A stretch of 64,000 nt of DNA from Tubulanus polymorphus (GCF_964204645.1 NC_134027.1:24974485-25038484); one strand, 5' to 3'. Shown: positions 1 through 12,114, numbered from the stretch's first letter. The notes: generated by a model not told the origin, from the letters alone. Translations and numbers: made by a program.

Positions 1-51
1 AAAGATCCACTTGGTTTCCCCAGCCCGGAAAAGCAAATGTATATTATTTAC

Positions 52-3000
52 CGATCAGAAATTCCTTTAAAACAACCAAAATTTCCGGGCTAGTCGGCGT
101 TCGAAAAATATGTTCCATTATCTGAAAACGTGAACGGATGGAGATAGAAAATGGAGAATTTCGTGGAAACGATTTCAAAGAAGCGCGAACTTCATCTTCA
201 TACCCGTTTGAAGAACGCGATGTCGCGACAGTGGATAGTCGCGTAATGTTGAACGGCCAGTTTCATCGATGGAGACAATTGATCTTGTTCGAGGCGATTC
301 ATCATTTTCTCGCGATCGAAATTAACTTTGTAGAAATTCTGCGTTTCCAAGTCGTACCACCAATTACCTGAATGTGTAGATCTTATTTCAAAAACATCTC
401 AATATTTAGACTGAGAATCGATTGAAGCTCAGCTATACGTGAAGGAAGCATTACCATATATTCATACATAAAATCAGTGGACATCCTTTACTAAACAAAT
501 CCTAAATGAGATTTTAGAATATCCTCTTTGAATATCACATTTTTTAAAACTAGTTCTAGTAATCTTTCTCTTAGGTTATGAAGTCTGACTTGTCTGAGGG
601 GTTAAGTTCCTCTTGGTTTATCAAATCAACTGACGGTTCAATCAACCTTAGCATTGAAATCAAGACTGGTCCATAAAATCTTTACTCAACAACCATATAC
701 ATGTAGTTTGATTAACCTCAACAACCATATACATGTAGTTTGATTGACCCTAGGGTTAGAGGTATCAACGGGTGTAAACCAGGCCCAGTTTAAATTTTGG
801 GATTTTACCTGATCCGACTCGATCCGACGTAACTGTTACCAAAATAGAATTCGTCTTCAGCGGAGGTAAAATTGTTTGATCTGAAAATCAGAAAAACTGA
901 TTTAGGCAATTTATTGCAATTTAGGCAATGACCAATGACAACTTAGAGCCCTTAACAATTTCATGGCCTGAAGGTATTTTAGTTAACTGTCCAAGTGAGA
1001 ACAATTAAAAAAGCTTCTCTGATGAAACTTTTAAGGGTTATCGGGTTAGAACTAGATTTGGTTCACGCACGGAGGTACCCCTGGTACATCAGCGAACTGA
1101 CCAATGAGAACTTAGAACATTTTAACAATCCCAGTTTGATTGGCCAGTATATAATTGCATTTTAGTAAACTGACCAATGAGAACTAAGAACACTTAAAAA
1201 ACCCATTTTGATAGACCATTGTGGATATAATGGAGTTCCAGCAAACTGACCAATCAGAACTTAGAACATTTGAACTACTAGTAAAGCAACCCATCAGTGA
1301 GACATTACCGTGGCTGATAATGTGATGACATGGTTCCAATTCGATGCCGACATTCAGTAAATGAGTAAAGTGTCCCGGACAATAGACAAGTAAATAATCA
1401 TCTGAAACAAGTGAAATAAGTGGTTATAATATATATTATGACAAAGTATTCAAATTTCAAAATTTTGATCAATATCAGAAAGGACATAATAAGACATTAA
1501 TCATTTCAAAACGAAATCATAAATTCTTAGGAGTTTCCATTTGGGATCATTCATTTATTACGTAAGCATAAAATTTGAATTTTTCAACCCCCCTTCCCCT
1601 TCTGTATGCAAAATCGGCCATTTTTTCACAGCATTAAGCATTACAGTACGCAATTGACCCCTCCCCCCTTCTCTAATGCGTACGTAATAAATGAATGACC
1701 CCTCACAAATCATTATGAAAGGAGTAACTAAAAAATATATCAATTTAGAAGACTGAAAAGAGATTTTTTGATAATCGCACTTCACTTACTTAGCCACGAA
1801 AAAACGAGCCTTGTTCCCTTTGACGACTTTGGTACGTTTGGTAAAACACAACGAATTGTTTTCTCTGTACAAAACAAAACATCTAAAACAGTTACAAGTC
1901 TAAACATGACTCGGCAAGGATTCAAACTTGATGAAAAAGAAAACCCTTCCTGAATGGACCCAGTATTGCAATGATTTCATTATACAATGTAAATATATTT
2001 AGCTAGGGTTATTAAATTCAAGCAAAAAAGACCAGCTGCAATGGGTAAAACTGAAACCCATCTCTGAGGTTTTCGAGGAGAGAAGATGGTGCTGGGAAGA
2101 GGCATTCTCAACAAGCCCGCTGATGCCCTCCCAAGAGGCGCTCTCCCATGGAGAGGTCAGCCCTCTAGAAATATCTGAAAGCATTCCATGACCTGAGAAC
2201 TGGAAGAAAAAGATCGGACACGGGAAACAGCCTGAAGGAAGGCAACTGATCAACATGTCAGGAGGACCCTAGCTGTAGCTCCATGTGCCAGCTAGGGTGG
2301 TCCTAAGGTATTCATCTACATCTATATCTACATAGGTACGTCACTCTGTCACGACTTGATAATCCTGATATCCGATACCAATTGATATCTGGTATTCATG
2401 AATCTATACAATTAGCAATCAGATTGTCACAGCACAAACATGGACACAGGCACTACTGAGACAGACAGGCAGGCAGAGTGTAAAATGTGAGCTACAGTGA
2501 CAAATTTAAGGCTGCCAAGTCATCCATATTTACCATTATGCAACATCAATACACTGTATTGCGCAATGTCCTCTTGTTTATTGTTGTTGCCAGCAGCCGA
2601 CTGACCCACCGTTGAAACACTTGATGGTCGCCGCTGAAAGAACGCTTCGTTAAATCAGTAACAATTTTTTAGAAATGTGCTTACAACCAGTCTCAAAACC
2701 TTAGCACGCACCTTTCCAAGTGATTTCGGTTGATCGTCACAAGGGGGGTGTTCGTAACAAACGCAAAATGTTCCATTCGGCTGTGTTAGTACTTGCATAT
2801 TGAAGAAAATATCTGTAACAAACGGAGGTAGATTTCATCTAAAAAGTTTACCGATGGAAACTGCCCATTTAAACTCAGATTCTCAGAACCCTTTCAGTGC
2901 TGACTAAAAATACCCGAAACTGCTGGATATAATTTGAAAATTTGAAAAATAAATTTCACCCAGTGTCGAATAACGGGCATACCGCTTTAGTGTGTCTACA

Positions 3001-4731
3001 CCACAGTGCGGTGTATCGCTAGTGAATAATATTGCACTATGTTTGACATCTTTCAATAGAGTTAAAAACTAACTACTATTACCATCAATACACTGCGATG
3101 CGGTGTACTAGAAAAGTCGACCAGCAGTTTATACATTGCACTGTGGTGTAGATGGACTTAAAAGGCTAAGCTTTCAGTACATACCAGGTGTATAGTTAGC
3201 AGGGGCACAATCCTCATAGGCCACTCTTGAATAGGAGCGTTGGCTGTATACTGGCAAATTCAACGATACCTCAAACTAGAGAAAAAAAAATTAACTGTAA
3301 ACCCATTCATCTCTACTTATGACAGTCAAAGCAGTAAACCTAATGCTGGTATCAATCTGAGTCTGGAATTTCAGAAAGACAATCTGACTATACCTCCAAT
3401 TTACTATCATTCCTGATTGACCCAATCGAGCCAAGTCTTTCAGGACAGGTTTTTGACGACAGTCATAATCCGTCACTCACCACTGGAAAGTAGTTCGTAG
3501 CCGTACAACCGAACTGATAGCACGTCAGATAATAAGGGGGCGGAGTTTCGTCGTCGTAGCAGACGGACGATCGACGCAATCGTTTCTGTACGACGTATAA
3601 CTGTTGATTCACGGTGTCCCACTGAGCCCACAGAAATTTCTTCAACATTTGCTCGCGGCGAGGTTGGTCGCACATGATCTGAAACAACGCGATGAATGAT
3701 GAATAAATATTTGATCTTAGCTAGAAGTCAGTATCCGATATGAAGAGCTAGATCCAGTTCTTCATTAGTGTGGGTTTAATTTGGACCCAGTTCCATAGTA
3801 GCATGGGTTTGATATGAATGTGAATCCAGTTACTCAGTTGTAATTGTTTAATTTTACTGTTGATCCAGTTCCACAGCTGAGTGGGTTTAATCTGACTCTG
3901 CACTCAGTCACATGTGGCTTTAGTTCAGACTCTGGATCCAATTCCACAGTTGTGTCGATTCAATCAGTGGCAATTGGTCTCCAGTAGTCAGAGGCAAATG
4001 TTAGCCAATCGCGATCGTAAAATTACACATTGCAAAACACCTCAGAATTTGCGAAATTCAAACGTACCAATCGGCCTTCTCCTGCTCGAGCCATCGGAAA
4101 ATGATATAAACCAACCGCTGAAAGTAAATTATAATAAACCTTTCGATTTTTACTATGACGGTTTGACACTCTGGTCTTTATTTGCGACACATTGCAAATT
4201 TCTACCTCTTCTCATCCTACCTCTGCAGGGATTTGAACCAGATGGCACCTAGCCATGGCAAGAAACCCTGGTGGTTATCAGTGTTAGTCGACTATTTGCG
4301 AATTAAATCAAACTGAATATCAGTTAGTCAGAACTTACAGTACAAAAAAAGTGAACCACACAATTGAGCACGGTCGCTGTAGTTCGGACCACTAGTCGAC
4401 TAACTAGAAAACTGAACTTCGCCCTGCTTGATTAGCCCCAGTGTACAGGTACAGCGCGCAGATTGCCTGTTGTTTAATAATCACCGAAGCAAATTCATGG
4501 AAAGCCATCTGTGAAATAAATAACCCAGGTTAAAATAAGAGATTTCTGATAATTACATCATGGCTAAGTGCGCATGTACCAATGCGCTGGGCTAATCAGA
4601 CAGGGTTTCGTGCCAGGCCGAGTCTCGCGATTACATCAGTTCGAAACCGTGCTGAAGGAGGATGACCACTTCTAGAATCGTAAGATTCATACGCCTGATG
4701 ATGGCTAAGTTTTTTTAGCTGAAACGTCGCT

Positions 4732-4820
<89 letters not shown>

Positions 4821-7698
4821 TTTCACTTTGCATTTTTGGCTTAATCAATGTGGGATTTGTCGCTTTTATTCATCAAACGCGGATATTGTGTATCTTATCG
4901 ACTCATTACTTCTAGACTTACAATCTTTATGTAACAGCATGAGCATCCGTGATTCGCGTTCGGCGACGTCGTTATAACCAGTTTTCTGTCGGTCGTACAG
5001 GAAGTTCAGCTGAATGTGATTGATGCTCTCGATGTTCAACGAGAACATACGATTCTGAGGAATGATCTCGGCGACGTAACCTTTATAGACGTTCTCGTCT
5101 AAAACCAGAAATAAACGAGAGATTCTAACGAATCGGGGTCGATACAGATCGGTCATTCTGGGACGTACAGATTTTTCATGAAAATTCCAAATTTCGAAGA
5201 AGTGTCCGCATCACTCCTGACTCCAGACTCCTGGTATATCAATACTGTTTATCTCCATAAACCGTTATTTCCATTGTTTTCTAAGTAAATTTCTATCCTT
5301 TTCACTACCGGCACTTGGTTTTTAATCGGGGTACCCGTAGCGCTACTGTGGCAATCGAGGATTCCACTTATGGCAGGCGAGGATCCACCAGGTTCGCTAG
5401 TGGTTACCGCGCTTCAATTTCTTCTACATTTCAATTTTTCTGATTAGTAAAATCAATTTCTAATAAAACTATACCGTAAACTCATTTGGAAAGTCAATGT
5501 TATATCTATTCGATGACTTATTTGACAACATTTTGATTTGGGAGCCTAAAAATCCAGTTCAAAGTTCATTGAACTTATTTTCACTACATATAACTGAGTG
5601 TATTGTAGCGCCTTCTGGTTTGTGCCCATACCACTTTTACCGCTTAATTGGTTAAAATTATAGTTCCAAGCTAAAGTTCAAAGTTGTTAACAACTTCGAA
5701 CCTAAAAACATAAGTCCAACTCTATTTATTTGTTTATTGTTCAAAATTGCAGGAGTCTTTAAGGAGTTTTGGGCAGTCTTATATCTATTCGATGACTTGT
5801 TTGATTTGGATTTGGAAGCCTAAAAATCTAGTTCAAATTTCATCGAAAACTCATTTTCATTACAAATAGCTTTTTGTATTGCATTTATCTGGTATTTTCA
5901 CAAATAGCCTCGTGTATCGTTGCGCCCTCTGGTGGGTTTTATTTTCATATTTTAACAAAATCGTGCGCAAGAGAATTACAACGGAGTCCGATGAAGAATC
6001 CACGACTTACATTTGTTCTCTTTGTTACTTTTTCCTAAAGCGGGTATCGACTCCAGGCATGTGAAGGCTGTCGATGGAAAAAAATACAAATAAATTCATA
6101 AGAATTAAGGGATGAACGAGGACAAAACGTTGACGCACTTCAAATCAAAAACCCTCTATTTACGAACCAGCTCAGAAAAATATCTTACCTACTAACGTCC
6201 TCTCTTGATTGATGCTAGCATTGACGATATGTACGCACGTGTCATGGATAAAAATGACCTTAAAAAAAAAAAACAGCAGATCACGGACGGGTTTTAAGTT
6301 ATTAGATTATACATTATTGAACGAAAATGAAGAAAAATCGAAGAAAGTTAAATCGGTCTTAGATCTCCTTAACTTTGAAATTGCTGCCCACGTAAGCAGC
6401 CTGACGTACCTTGCAAGCGGAACGCCTGAAGTCGGACACAGCCAGCTGCGTTATTTTTTCCGTGAACTAAACGAAATAAAAACACCTTTTAGTTAGCCCA
6501 CTTCTAGAATCTAATAACGTCAGTACGTATTTCTGGCAGCGTTTTGAACTTCATAATCGAATTGAGTTTCGGTACTTCTGCAACTGTTCGATTCATTGTC
6601 TGTTAGGAAGCAGGGGCCGATCTAGGAAGAGTACAGGAGATAAGTACCACTGCGTAGAAGGGGTCAAAAATCATCAATCTATATTTTTCATACTTCAACC
6701 GAGACAATTTCATGATCGATTTAAAAAAAGCACCCGATATCTCAGAATAAAGTAGGCTAAAAATACATCCAGGACCCAGTTCCACAGTTGTGAGTTAGAG
6801 TTAACTTTGAGTTAAAGTTAGTTCATTTTCGATGTTTTAACCCAGGGTCAAATCTTAACTCAGAACTGTGGAACTGGGTCCAGATTATTATTTAACAAAC
6901 TGGAAGTTACGGGGGATCTGCACTCTATCTACGTACGCGCATGCGTGAAGGAATAGGGTTAGGGTAAGGTGAGGCTTTATATAAAATCAAATTAACTCAC
7001 TCAACCTCCAGTCGTGTGCTGTGGCGCAGTGGGTAAAGCGCTCTACTACTTTTTGGTTTTGTTTCGAATCCCAATATTATAAATCAGAATTTTACTCTAT
7101 TGCGCATGCGCTAACTGTCCTCCATAACCGGAGCTGTCGCACTCCGTTTACGGACTCCGAGCCACAGGGTTTTATTTAAAAGACACAACAGCGTTCGTGT
7201 ACTTACATTGCCATCGATGGGAACCGAATCCCAACTAAACAGAATTGTTCCATCTTTTTCGAAGCCAACAATACGAAAATTCTCCAAATTCGATCCTGAT
7301 TCGAAGATAAGATAAAGAAAAACGCTATCGGGCTATCATGGCCATAGGGCAGGGGCACAGGGACTTGACACAAAAGGATTTTGACCCCAGTATCCTAGGT
7401 ACTATATACAAAAAAAAACTTTTTTTATATATATAGTACCTAGGATACTGGGGTCAAAATCCTATTGTGTCAAGTCCCTGTGGGCAGGGGTAGGCCTTAA
7501 CTAACTCATGGATGGTTCTCCTCTGCTCTCTGACTCTCAGGACATGCAGAGGACCTCTCGACTCGTCTCAGAACAGAAGGTTTATTGGACCTGACCACAT
7601 GAAGTCAAATCACGGTACTTACTGCCGTCAACTGAATTTTCAACGGCAAACGGTAATAAATCTGCATGGCAGTTTATCGCACATGACAAATCCAACAT
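52..7698 (-). CDS. GSAP: Gamma-secretase-activating protein (GSAP) homologue, 14 exons, 3' end beyond the window
   Basis: Exons in coding order: 7623-7698 (start codon at 7698), 7207-7295, 6313-6357, 6189-6258, 4922-5098, 4068-4117, 3481-3678, 3185-3275, 2712-2812, 2534-2633, 1790-1864, 1309-1401, 204-367, 52-121. Every exon has AG/GT borders and the phases chain through all 14, giving about 466 codons. An upstream in-frame TGA fixes the start. Landmarks shared with vertebrate GSAP are INQERTL (exon 4), KFLWAQWD (exon 7), FEVSLNLPV (exon 8), GTFCVCYEHPPC (exon 9), YCPGHFTHLLNV (exon 12) and LKEFLIG (exon 14). In vertebrates a C-terminal fragment of about 16 kDa binds gamma-secretase; that part is outside the window. 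Between exons 12 and 13 the protein is about 15 residues shorter than the vertebrate one, so a micro-exon may be missed. The 45-bp third exon is the least certain; its phase and length fit the family exactly. Confidence 0.9.
905..1290. repeat. Tandem repeat of about 80-90 bp, GSAP intron
   Basis: Four to five imperfect units contain AACTGACCAATGAGAACTTA. A separate 31-base direct duplication (CAACAACCATATACATGTAG) lies just upstream at 687-748. Confidence 0.7.
1543..1702. mobile_element. Short MITE with CATTCATTTATTACGTA termini
   Basis: Inverted ends of about 26 bases around a 110-base centre, in an intron of the GSAP gene. A second copy of the same family is at 21972-22128. Confidence 0.7.
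3745..3955. repeat. Tandem repeat of about 55 bp, GSAP intron
   Basis: About four degenerate units contain GATCCAGTTCCACAG and TGGGTTTAAT. The shared CCAGTTCCACAG suggests descent from the hairpin MITE family. Confidence 0.6.
4695..4728 (+). other. Hammerhead-like motif next to an (AT)n tract
   Basis: CTGATGA (4695-4701), a helix GGCTAA/TTAGCT, then GAAAC (4721-4725) and a GTC triplet (4726-4728) reproduce the order of a hammerhead ribozyme core. One unpaired base lies between the core and the helix, which differs from the strict consensus. The (AT)n tract starts seven bases further on. Confidence 0.5.
4735..4818. repeat. (AT)n microsatellite
   Basis: Uninterrupted AT repeat in a GSAP intron, directly after the hammerhead-like motif. 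Confidence 0.95.
5295..6000. repeat. Dispersed repeat family, GSAP intron copy
   Basis: Homologous to 61589-61900 (shared GCAAGCGAGGATTCCG-like, CCACCAGGT, TACCGCGCTTC and GAAGCCTAAAAATCTAGTTC segments). Short pieces recur at 27010-27075 and 32900-32940. Two internal sub-copies of the GCCTAAAAAT segment lie at about 5540 and 5810. Confidence 0.6.
6772..6881. repeat. Hairpin MITE family (GGACCCAGTTCCACAG ends), copy 1 of 5
   Basis: About 110 bases with near-perfect inverted ends GGACCCAGTTCCACAG and an internal GAGTTAACT-rich inverted core. Other copies: 20495-20604, 22756-22955 (diverged and longer), 26680-26765 (ends degraded) and 61184-61294. Confidence 0.75.
7351..7489. repeat. Long near-perfect palindrome in the 5' part of GSAP
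   Basis: The left arm (GGGACTTGACACAAAAGGAT and onward) and right arm are complementary over about 60 bases around an A/T-rich loop. It lies in the first intron of the GSAP gene. A young foldback element is likely. Confidence 0.7.
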
Positions 7699-10081
7699 TA
7701 TCGACACATCTGACAGTTTCAGCCGTTCACCAGCAGAATTTGCGGAAATGAATTCGGGTTTTCCCCAGACAAGTATTTCCGGGTTTAATTCGTATCGAGC
7801 AGGACACTTTCAATTCAATACAATTTTATTTTATTCAGGAATATATCATACGGGCGTGAAGCAGTAGTTGAGTATAATGAAATCTAAGTGACGGATGCCT
7901 CGTCACAACCAATTATCTAGTACATAGAAGTGTAAATAAAGAAAACGTAGGATTCGTAATCTTGTACGTTTTGGCGAGTCTAAACAGAAAATATCACCCA
8001 AAATATATATTGTCCCTGCCTGAGAAAGATATGAACACATAAAAATTGACGGTTTTGTAAACGAATGTCCCTTACAGGGAAAATCACTAGATTTGATTTC
8101 ATGTGTAATGACTTATTGTAAGAATGTTAAGACCAGTGGTCGATTTTCTAGTTTTCTAGTCAACTGAGCCCGCAGGGATGCAAAAATTATGGAAATCAAT
8201 TTTCGTAAGAAAGACATCGAAAATTCGCCCTGACTCAAATTGTAAATTGTGAAATTGTAAATTGAAATTTTACGTTAATGCATAGTTTCCGATGGGGCTT
8301 TCTTTCGTGGTGACCTTGTGATTATATCCGCATTTAGTGGTCGCACCCCACCCAAAAACAACAAACAAAATCGCTTTCGAAATCCTATGCTATCAGCGGC
8401 TGCTACAGCAGGCCTACCAAGCTCAGACAGAGAGCCAGACACAGAGCCGGTATCCTCAGGATTGGCAGCGACGCGTTCTAAAAAAGAGACTGAGATCATC
8501 ACAATTTGTGCCACCAAGAGCTAAAACAGAAATTCAATCTTTTCTCAAGACTAAAGATTTTTCAGAACTCCAGATACTAATAGCGCAGCAGTCAGGACTA
8601 TAAGCTTACAATATCTTTAATGCCACCTAAGTGCAGAAATTACATTCAAATGCGCTGACAGTTCGCGATTTTTCAGAACTCCATTTTATCTTCGCACGCT
8701 TGCTCTCTTTGTGATGCTTGTCCTTTTTCAGTATATATGCCCGTTTCATTTCTTGTGCTCCTGTCAAACTCTGTCCCTGGAAACCCCCCCCCCCCCGTTA
8801 TTGATGAATCATTCCGTTGAATCGACGATTCAAAAGGAGGGGGATTTTAACCTACTTTGAAGAATTGGGGATTTTTACCCAGGGGATTTTTATCAAGGGG
8901 ATTTTTACCTAGGGGATTTTTACCGCTAATTTTTACCGCTTACCGCTAACCCGTCAAATCATCTTATAAAGGTAAAAACTACATTGGTGGTTCCACATGT
9001 AAATCGTTTCTTTATTTTCATATAAGTAACCTAAACTTAACTAAAATTAGTCAGAGGTAAGACTTGTGGAATAAGTGTTCGCATCCTTATTTGAAACTTG
9101 CAGGTATGTGTTTGTACCCTGTCGGTGACGAATGTCATTATCAGTTCGTTGTGAATATTTTGGCGCTGTAAAAATGCGCCTAATCCCACATCCAACTGCT
9201 TTCAATTCGAAGTTGTAATGCAACACAAAAAAAAACGATTATGAATTTAGAAATGTGTGTATCTTCGTCATCAAAACATTCGATTAGAGTTTCAGTTATC
9301 TGTAACACATGTACGAGCCTTCTTTATTTTCTTGTGTGTGTAAGATTAATTACCTTCTAAATGGATCTCAATTGTCACGTGTAAATCGAAATAAACGTAG
9401 ACTCGTATGCCTGGTCCGACCAAATAAAATTTGTGTTGTTTTAATCTTGTAAAATAACTTTAATTTTCTTTTTAACATCATTCGGACGACTATTATCACG
9501 GAATCTATAATTACCTTTGTTAACTCATTATTTACCAGGGCGCGATACTTTTGTATAAATTTCTTATCTGTAGTATTCGTGTACAAATTTTTTTATCATC
9601 GATATATTTCTTTGTCTAGGGCAGCCCGTAATTAGGTACAGTCTCTAGACTTGTGGGTGTCCTCGCAATAAGTTACATTAATTTCAAATGTTCCATATTG
9701 TATATATGCACGAATATGATAGAATTTGTAATCGGTTCATTTCTATGGCTGCCGGGTCTGTCATGATAAAATTGATCACAATTTAGAGAAAGTAATGTAC
9801 CGAGTAGATAGGGCGGCCGGCCTGGTCAAGTTTTAAGCTCATGGGCATAGCAGAGAAACAAGGCACGTATTAATTTTTGTTAGGCTTACATTCTCAAATG
9901 TCCCATGTATATATGTATGTATGTATAATTAGTTATTGAGAAATAAAATGCATCCTTCGTTCGTTTGCTCGATCAGAAATTCCTATCAAACAAGAGACGT
10001 TTTCAACTGGATAAATCATCAAAGTGTCATGCTTTTAGTTTTTTTCCCGTGTTCAGTAGATCGTCGCCAACCTGCGAGATT
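7699..10081. other. Intergenic, GSAP to fucosyltransferase copy 1
   Basis: The first few hundred bases should hold the GSAP promoter; no clear TATA box was seen. A poly-C run is at about 8787-8799 and a GGGGATTTTTACC tandem at 8865-8940. The rest is unassigned. Confidence 0.5.
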
Positions 10082-11092
10082 TTAGCCGGACAAACCGATC
10101 CAACGCGGCGGAAAGTACTCCTCGTGGTCTACCTGTAGTTCCAAGGGCGAACCTTTGCGCGGCCAATCCTTGTAGTATAAGGTAGTTCCATTGGCTAACC
10201 AGGCTCCCCACCAACCGAACGAACCGACAGTCACAATTACATGATCAGACGATGCTATTATAGCGAAATCTAACTCGGCACTATTCGATTTCGAGAAATA
10301 GATTTTCTTATTTTCGATTTTAGCCATTGTTCGTTCGCACCAAGGAATATCGTCTGACGCAACGATGAACACGACCCCATTGCCGTATAATGACGTCATG
10401 TAGTCCATGGCTTTAAGTAAGTAACTGCTAGGTGCTGCTGTATGGCCGTGGTCCTCAATATCCTTCACCATATCACCGCGCCGTACGTGTACAGCGATAG
10501 TCGTTATTTTGACATTTGGGGTTAAACCGCGCGATAGACGAAGGTCTTCCTTGCAGTTAACGATGAATTTCGTGGCCGCTCGTTTCAAATACTTGCGAAA
10601 TATCAACTGTTTTCGCAGCTCATCCTCGTAATGCTCGAAATACTTCCACGATTGGAAGTATCCTTTCAGGCTGCTGGCGGTCACACCCGTGACGTTGATT
10701 TTGTTGGAAAGCGCGTCGAATTTACACTGAAAGTTGTCGCGTTCTTTAAACACGGTGACGACATTCTCGCTAAAAACAACGGCCGGAGTCGTCATTTCGA
10801 ACACCAATGATAGATCAAAGTTCGGAGGAACTACGGCTATTACCCCGTGGCGTTCGGTGACCGAAATCAGAATAGCATATTCGAACATTAGATAACCGAT
10901 TCGCCCGTTAAAATCTACAGTCATCATGGGTAAATGGTCGTTTTCCAGGTCGGCATATGGGTTCGGGTGCAAAATAATCCAACAACATACCCCTAACGCT
11001 AACAGTATAAATGCTAAATACCTTTTCCACTGCCGTCGATTAACGGCAGCATTTTGCCTTTCGCAGCAGTTAGCAATCCGTACAGCATTCAT
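10082..11092 (-). CDS. GT11 alpha-1,2-fucosyltransferase-like type II membrane protein, copy 1
   Basis: Single-exon gene of 336 residues. The start at 11092 is chosen because copy 2 aligns from the sequence MNAVRIANCC; the open frame continues upstream to another Met at 11155 without homology support. Residues about 24-42 form a hydrophobic signal anchor (LAFILLALGVCCWIILH) after a short basic cytosolic tail, as expected for a Golgi glycosyltransferase. The catalytic region carries HVRRGD (the GDP-fucose-binding HxRRGD motif), FIVASDDIPWC, VTVGSFGWWGAWLA and a C-terminal PRWIGL, which match GT11 alpha-1,2-fucosyltransferases (FUT1/FUT2 relatives). The expected reaction is transfer of fucose from GDP-fucose to the 2-position of a terminal galactose or similar acceptor; the acceptor cannot be read from sequence. 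It lies inverted to a close paralogue 6.5 kb away, and short homology continues past the stop codon. Confidence 0.93.
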   Translation of the reverse strand: MNAVRIANCCERQNAAVNRRQWKRYLAFILLALGVCCWIILHPNPYADLENDHLPMMTVDFNGRIGYLMFEYAILISVTERHGVIAVVPPNFDLSLVFEMTTPAVVFSENVVTVFKERDNFQCKFDALSNKINVTGVTASSLKGYFQSWKYFEHYEDELRKQLIFRKYLKRAATKFIVNCKEDLRLSRGLTPNVKITTIAVHVRRGDMVKDIEDHGHTAAPSSYLLKAMDYMTSLYGNGVVFIVASDDIPWCERTMAKIENKKIYFSKSNSAELDFAIIASSDHVIVTVGSFGWWGAWLANGTTLYYKDWPRKGSPLELQVDHEEYFPPRWIGLSG

Positions 11093-11673
11093 GAGGATGT
11101 ATCTCCAATTTTTTACCCTTGTAGAAGGCGAATAACCAACTTTCGAGCAACGCACCAGCCTCTGATTGTCGGTTGTTAATTGACTGTTGGTTGTTAGAAT
11201 TCATCGCATAAGTTCACATTCACGTATAAGTGGTTTGCATCTCAACCGTTTTTACGCGACTTCCTTTTTTACAAACGGCACATTATCCTGATCGGATTTT
11301 CTTCACGCGGCGATTGTTGCATGCTTCCATACGCATCTCCGTCATACCTTTTTTAAAATTGCAAGTTGGATAATGAACTTGTTTGCCCAGACGAGATGGA
11401 GCGCATAAAGCGGAGAGAATTTGTAACTCATAGTAGTCCCCTGCGTCGTAAAGAACGCTGCATATCAACTATCCGATGAACGTTGCTAGGAAACACCGCT
11501 CATTGATTCACACTTTCTCCCCTCGATGCGAGCTCCTTACGATCTCAGAAACCACTGGGTTTACACGGCCGATATTTTGTCATGAGGAAATTAGGGGTTG
11601 GGATAAATATGGGTAGTTTCCTCCATCAGCTCTATAGAAGCCGTTCGGGAATATTGCGAGAAAATGTGCAACA

Positions 11674-11898
11674 TAAGGCTAAAAAAAATTGATACCTTGT
11701 TTCTCCGCTCTGCTGAGCTTAAATGTTGACCCGGCCGGCCGCCTATCTACCCTGTACATTACTTTTTTTAAATCGTGATCAATTTAACCATAACAGACCC
11801 GGCCGCTATAGAAATGAACTGTTTATAAATTTTATCATATTTTACAAAAATGACCCGGCCGCTGCGGAGAAACAAGGTATCATTTTTGTTTAGCCTAA
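11674..11898. mobile_element. MITE with about 33-bp terminal inverted repeats
   Basis: The left end contains GATACCTTGTTTCTCCGC and the right end its complement, with AGGCTAAA outside both. A second, left-truncated copy lies inverted at about 9710-9892, so the fucosyltransferase copy 1 is bracketed by opposite copies of this element. Internal repeats of the GACCCGGCCG motif occur three times. Confidence 0.7.
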
Positions 11899-11931
11899 TA
11901 GAATGATAACCACACTCAAACGTGGTGAACG

Positions 11932-12114
11932 GATAATAAGAAAAAAGCCCACTATCTACAGATTAAAAGAATTTAAAAACAAATATATAGAATATACGAC
12001 GTTTCGATCTCACCCTAAAGATCGTCGTCAGGTGTCACACCTGACGATGATCTCTAGGGTGAGATCGAAACGTTTTTGAATTCTTTTAATCTGTAGATAG
12101 TGGGTTTTTATCTC
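11932..12114. mobile_element. Foldback element with paired hammerhead-like hairpins
   Basis: Inverted arms share CCCACTATCTACAGATTAAA on the left and its complement on the right. The centre holds two opposed hairpins: CTGACGA...GAAACGTC on the minus strand (about 11998-12037) and CTGACGA...GAAACGTT on the plus strand (about 12039-12075). The architecture matches the elements at 22304 and 33671, though the sequence differs. No target duplication was found. Confidence 0.6.

Noticed and set aside
1999-2256. An 85-codon minus-strand frame in a GSAP intron
   Set aside because: The area ends in a TCTACATCTATATCTACA-type simple repeat like a LINE 3' end; no protein domain was recognised.
3914-4252. 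A 112-codon plus-strand frame
   Set aside because: It crosses a tandem repeat, a GSAP exon on the other strand and a SINE.
6209-6496. A 95-codon plus-strand frame
   Set aside because: It overlaps two GSAP exons on the other strand that fit in phase and length; the plus frame is a shadow.
7013-7072. A possible tRNA gene (GTGGCGCAGTGGG, TTTCGAATCCC)
   Set aside because: No acceptor stem and degraded arms; probably another tRNA-derived SINE.
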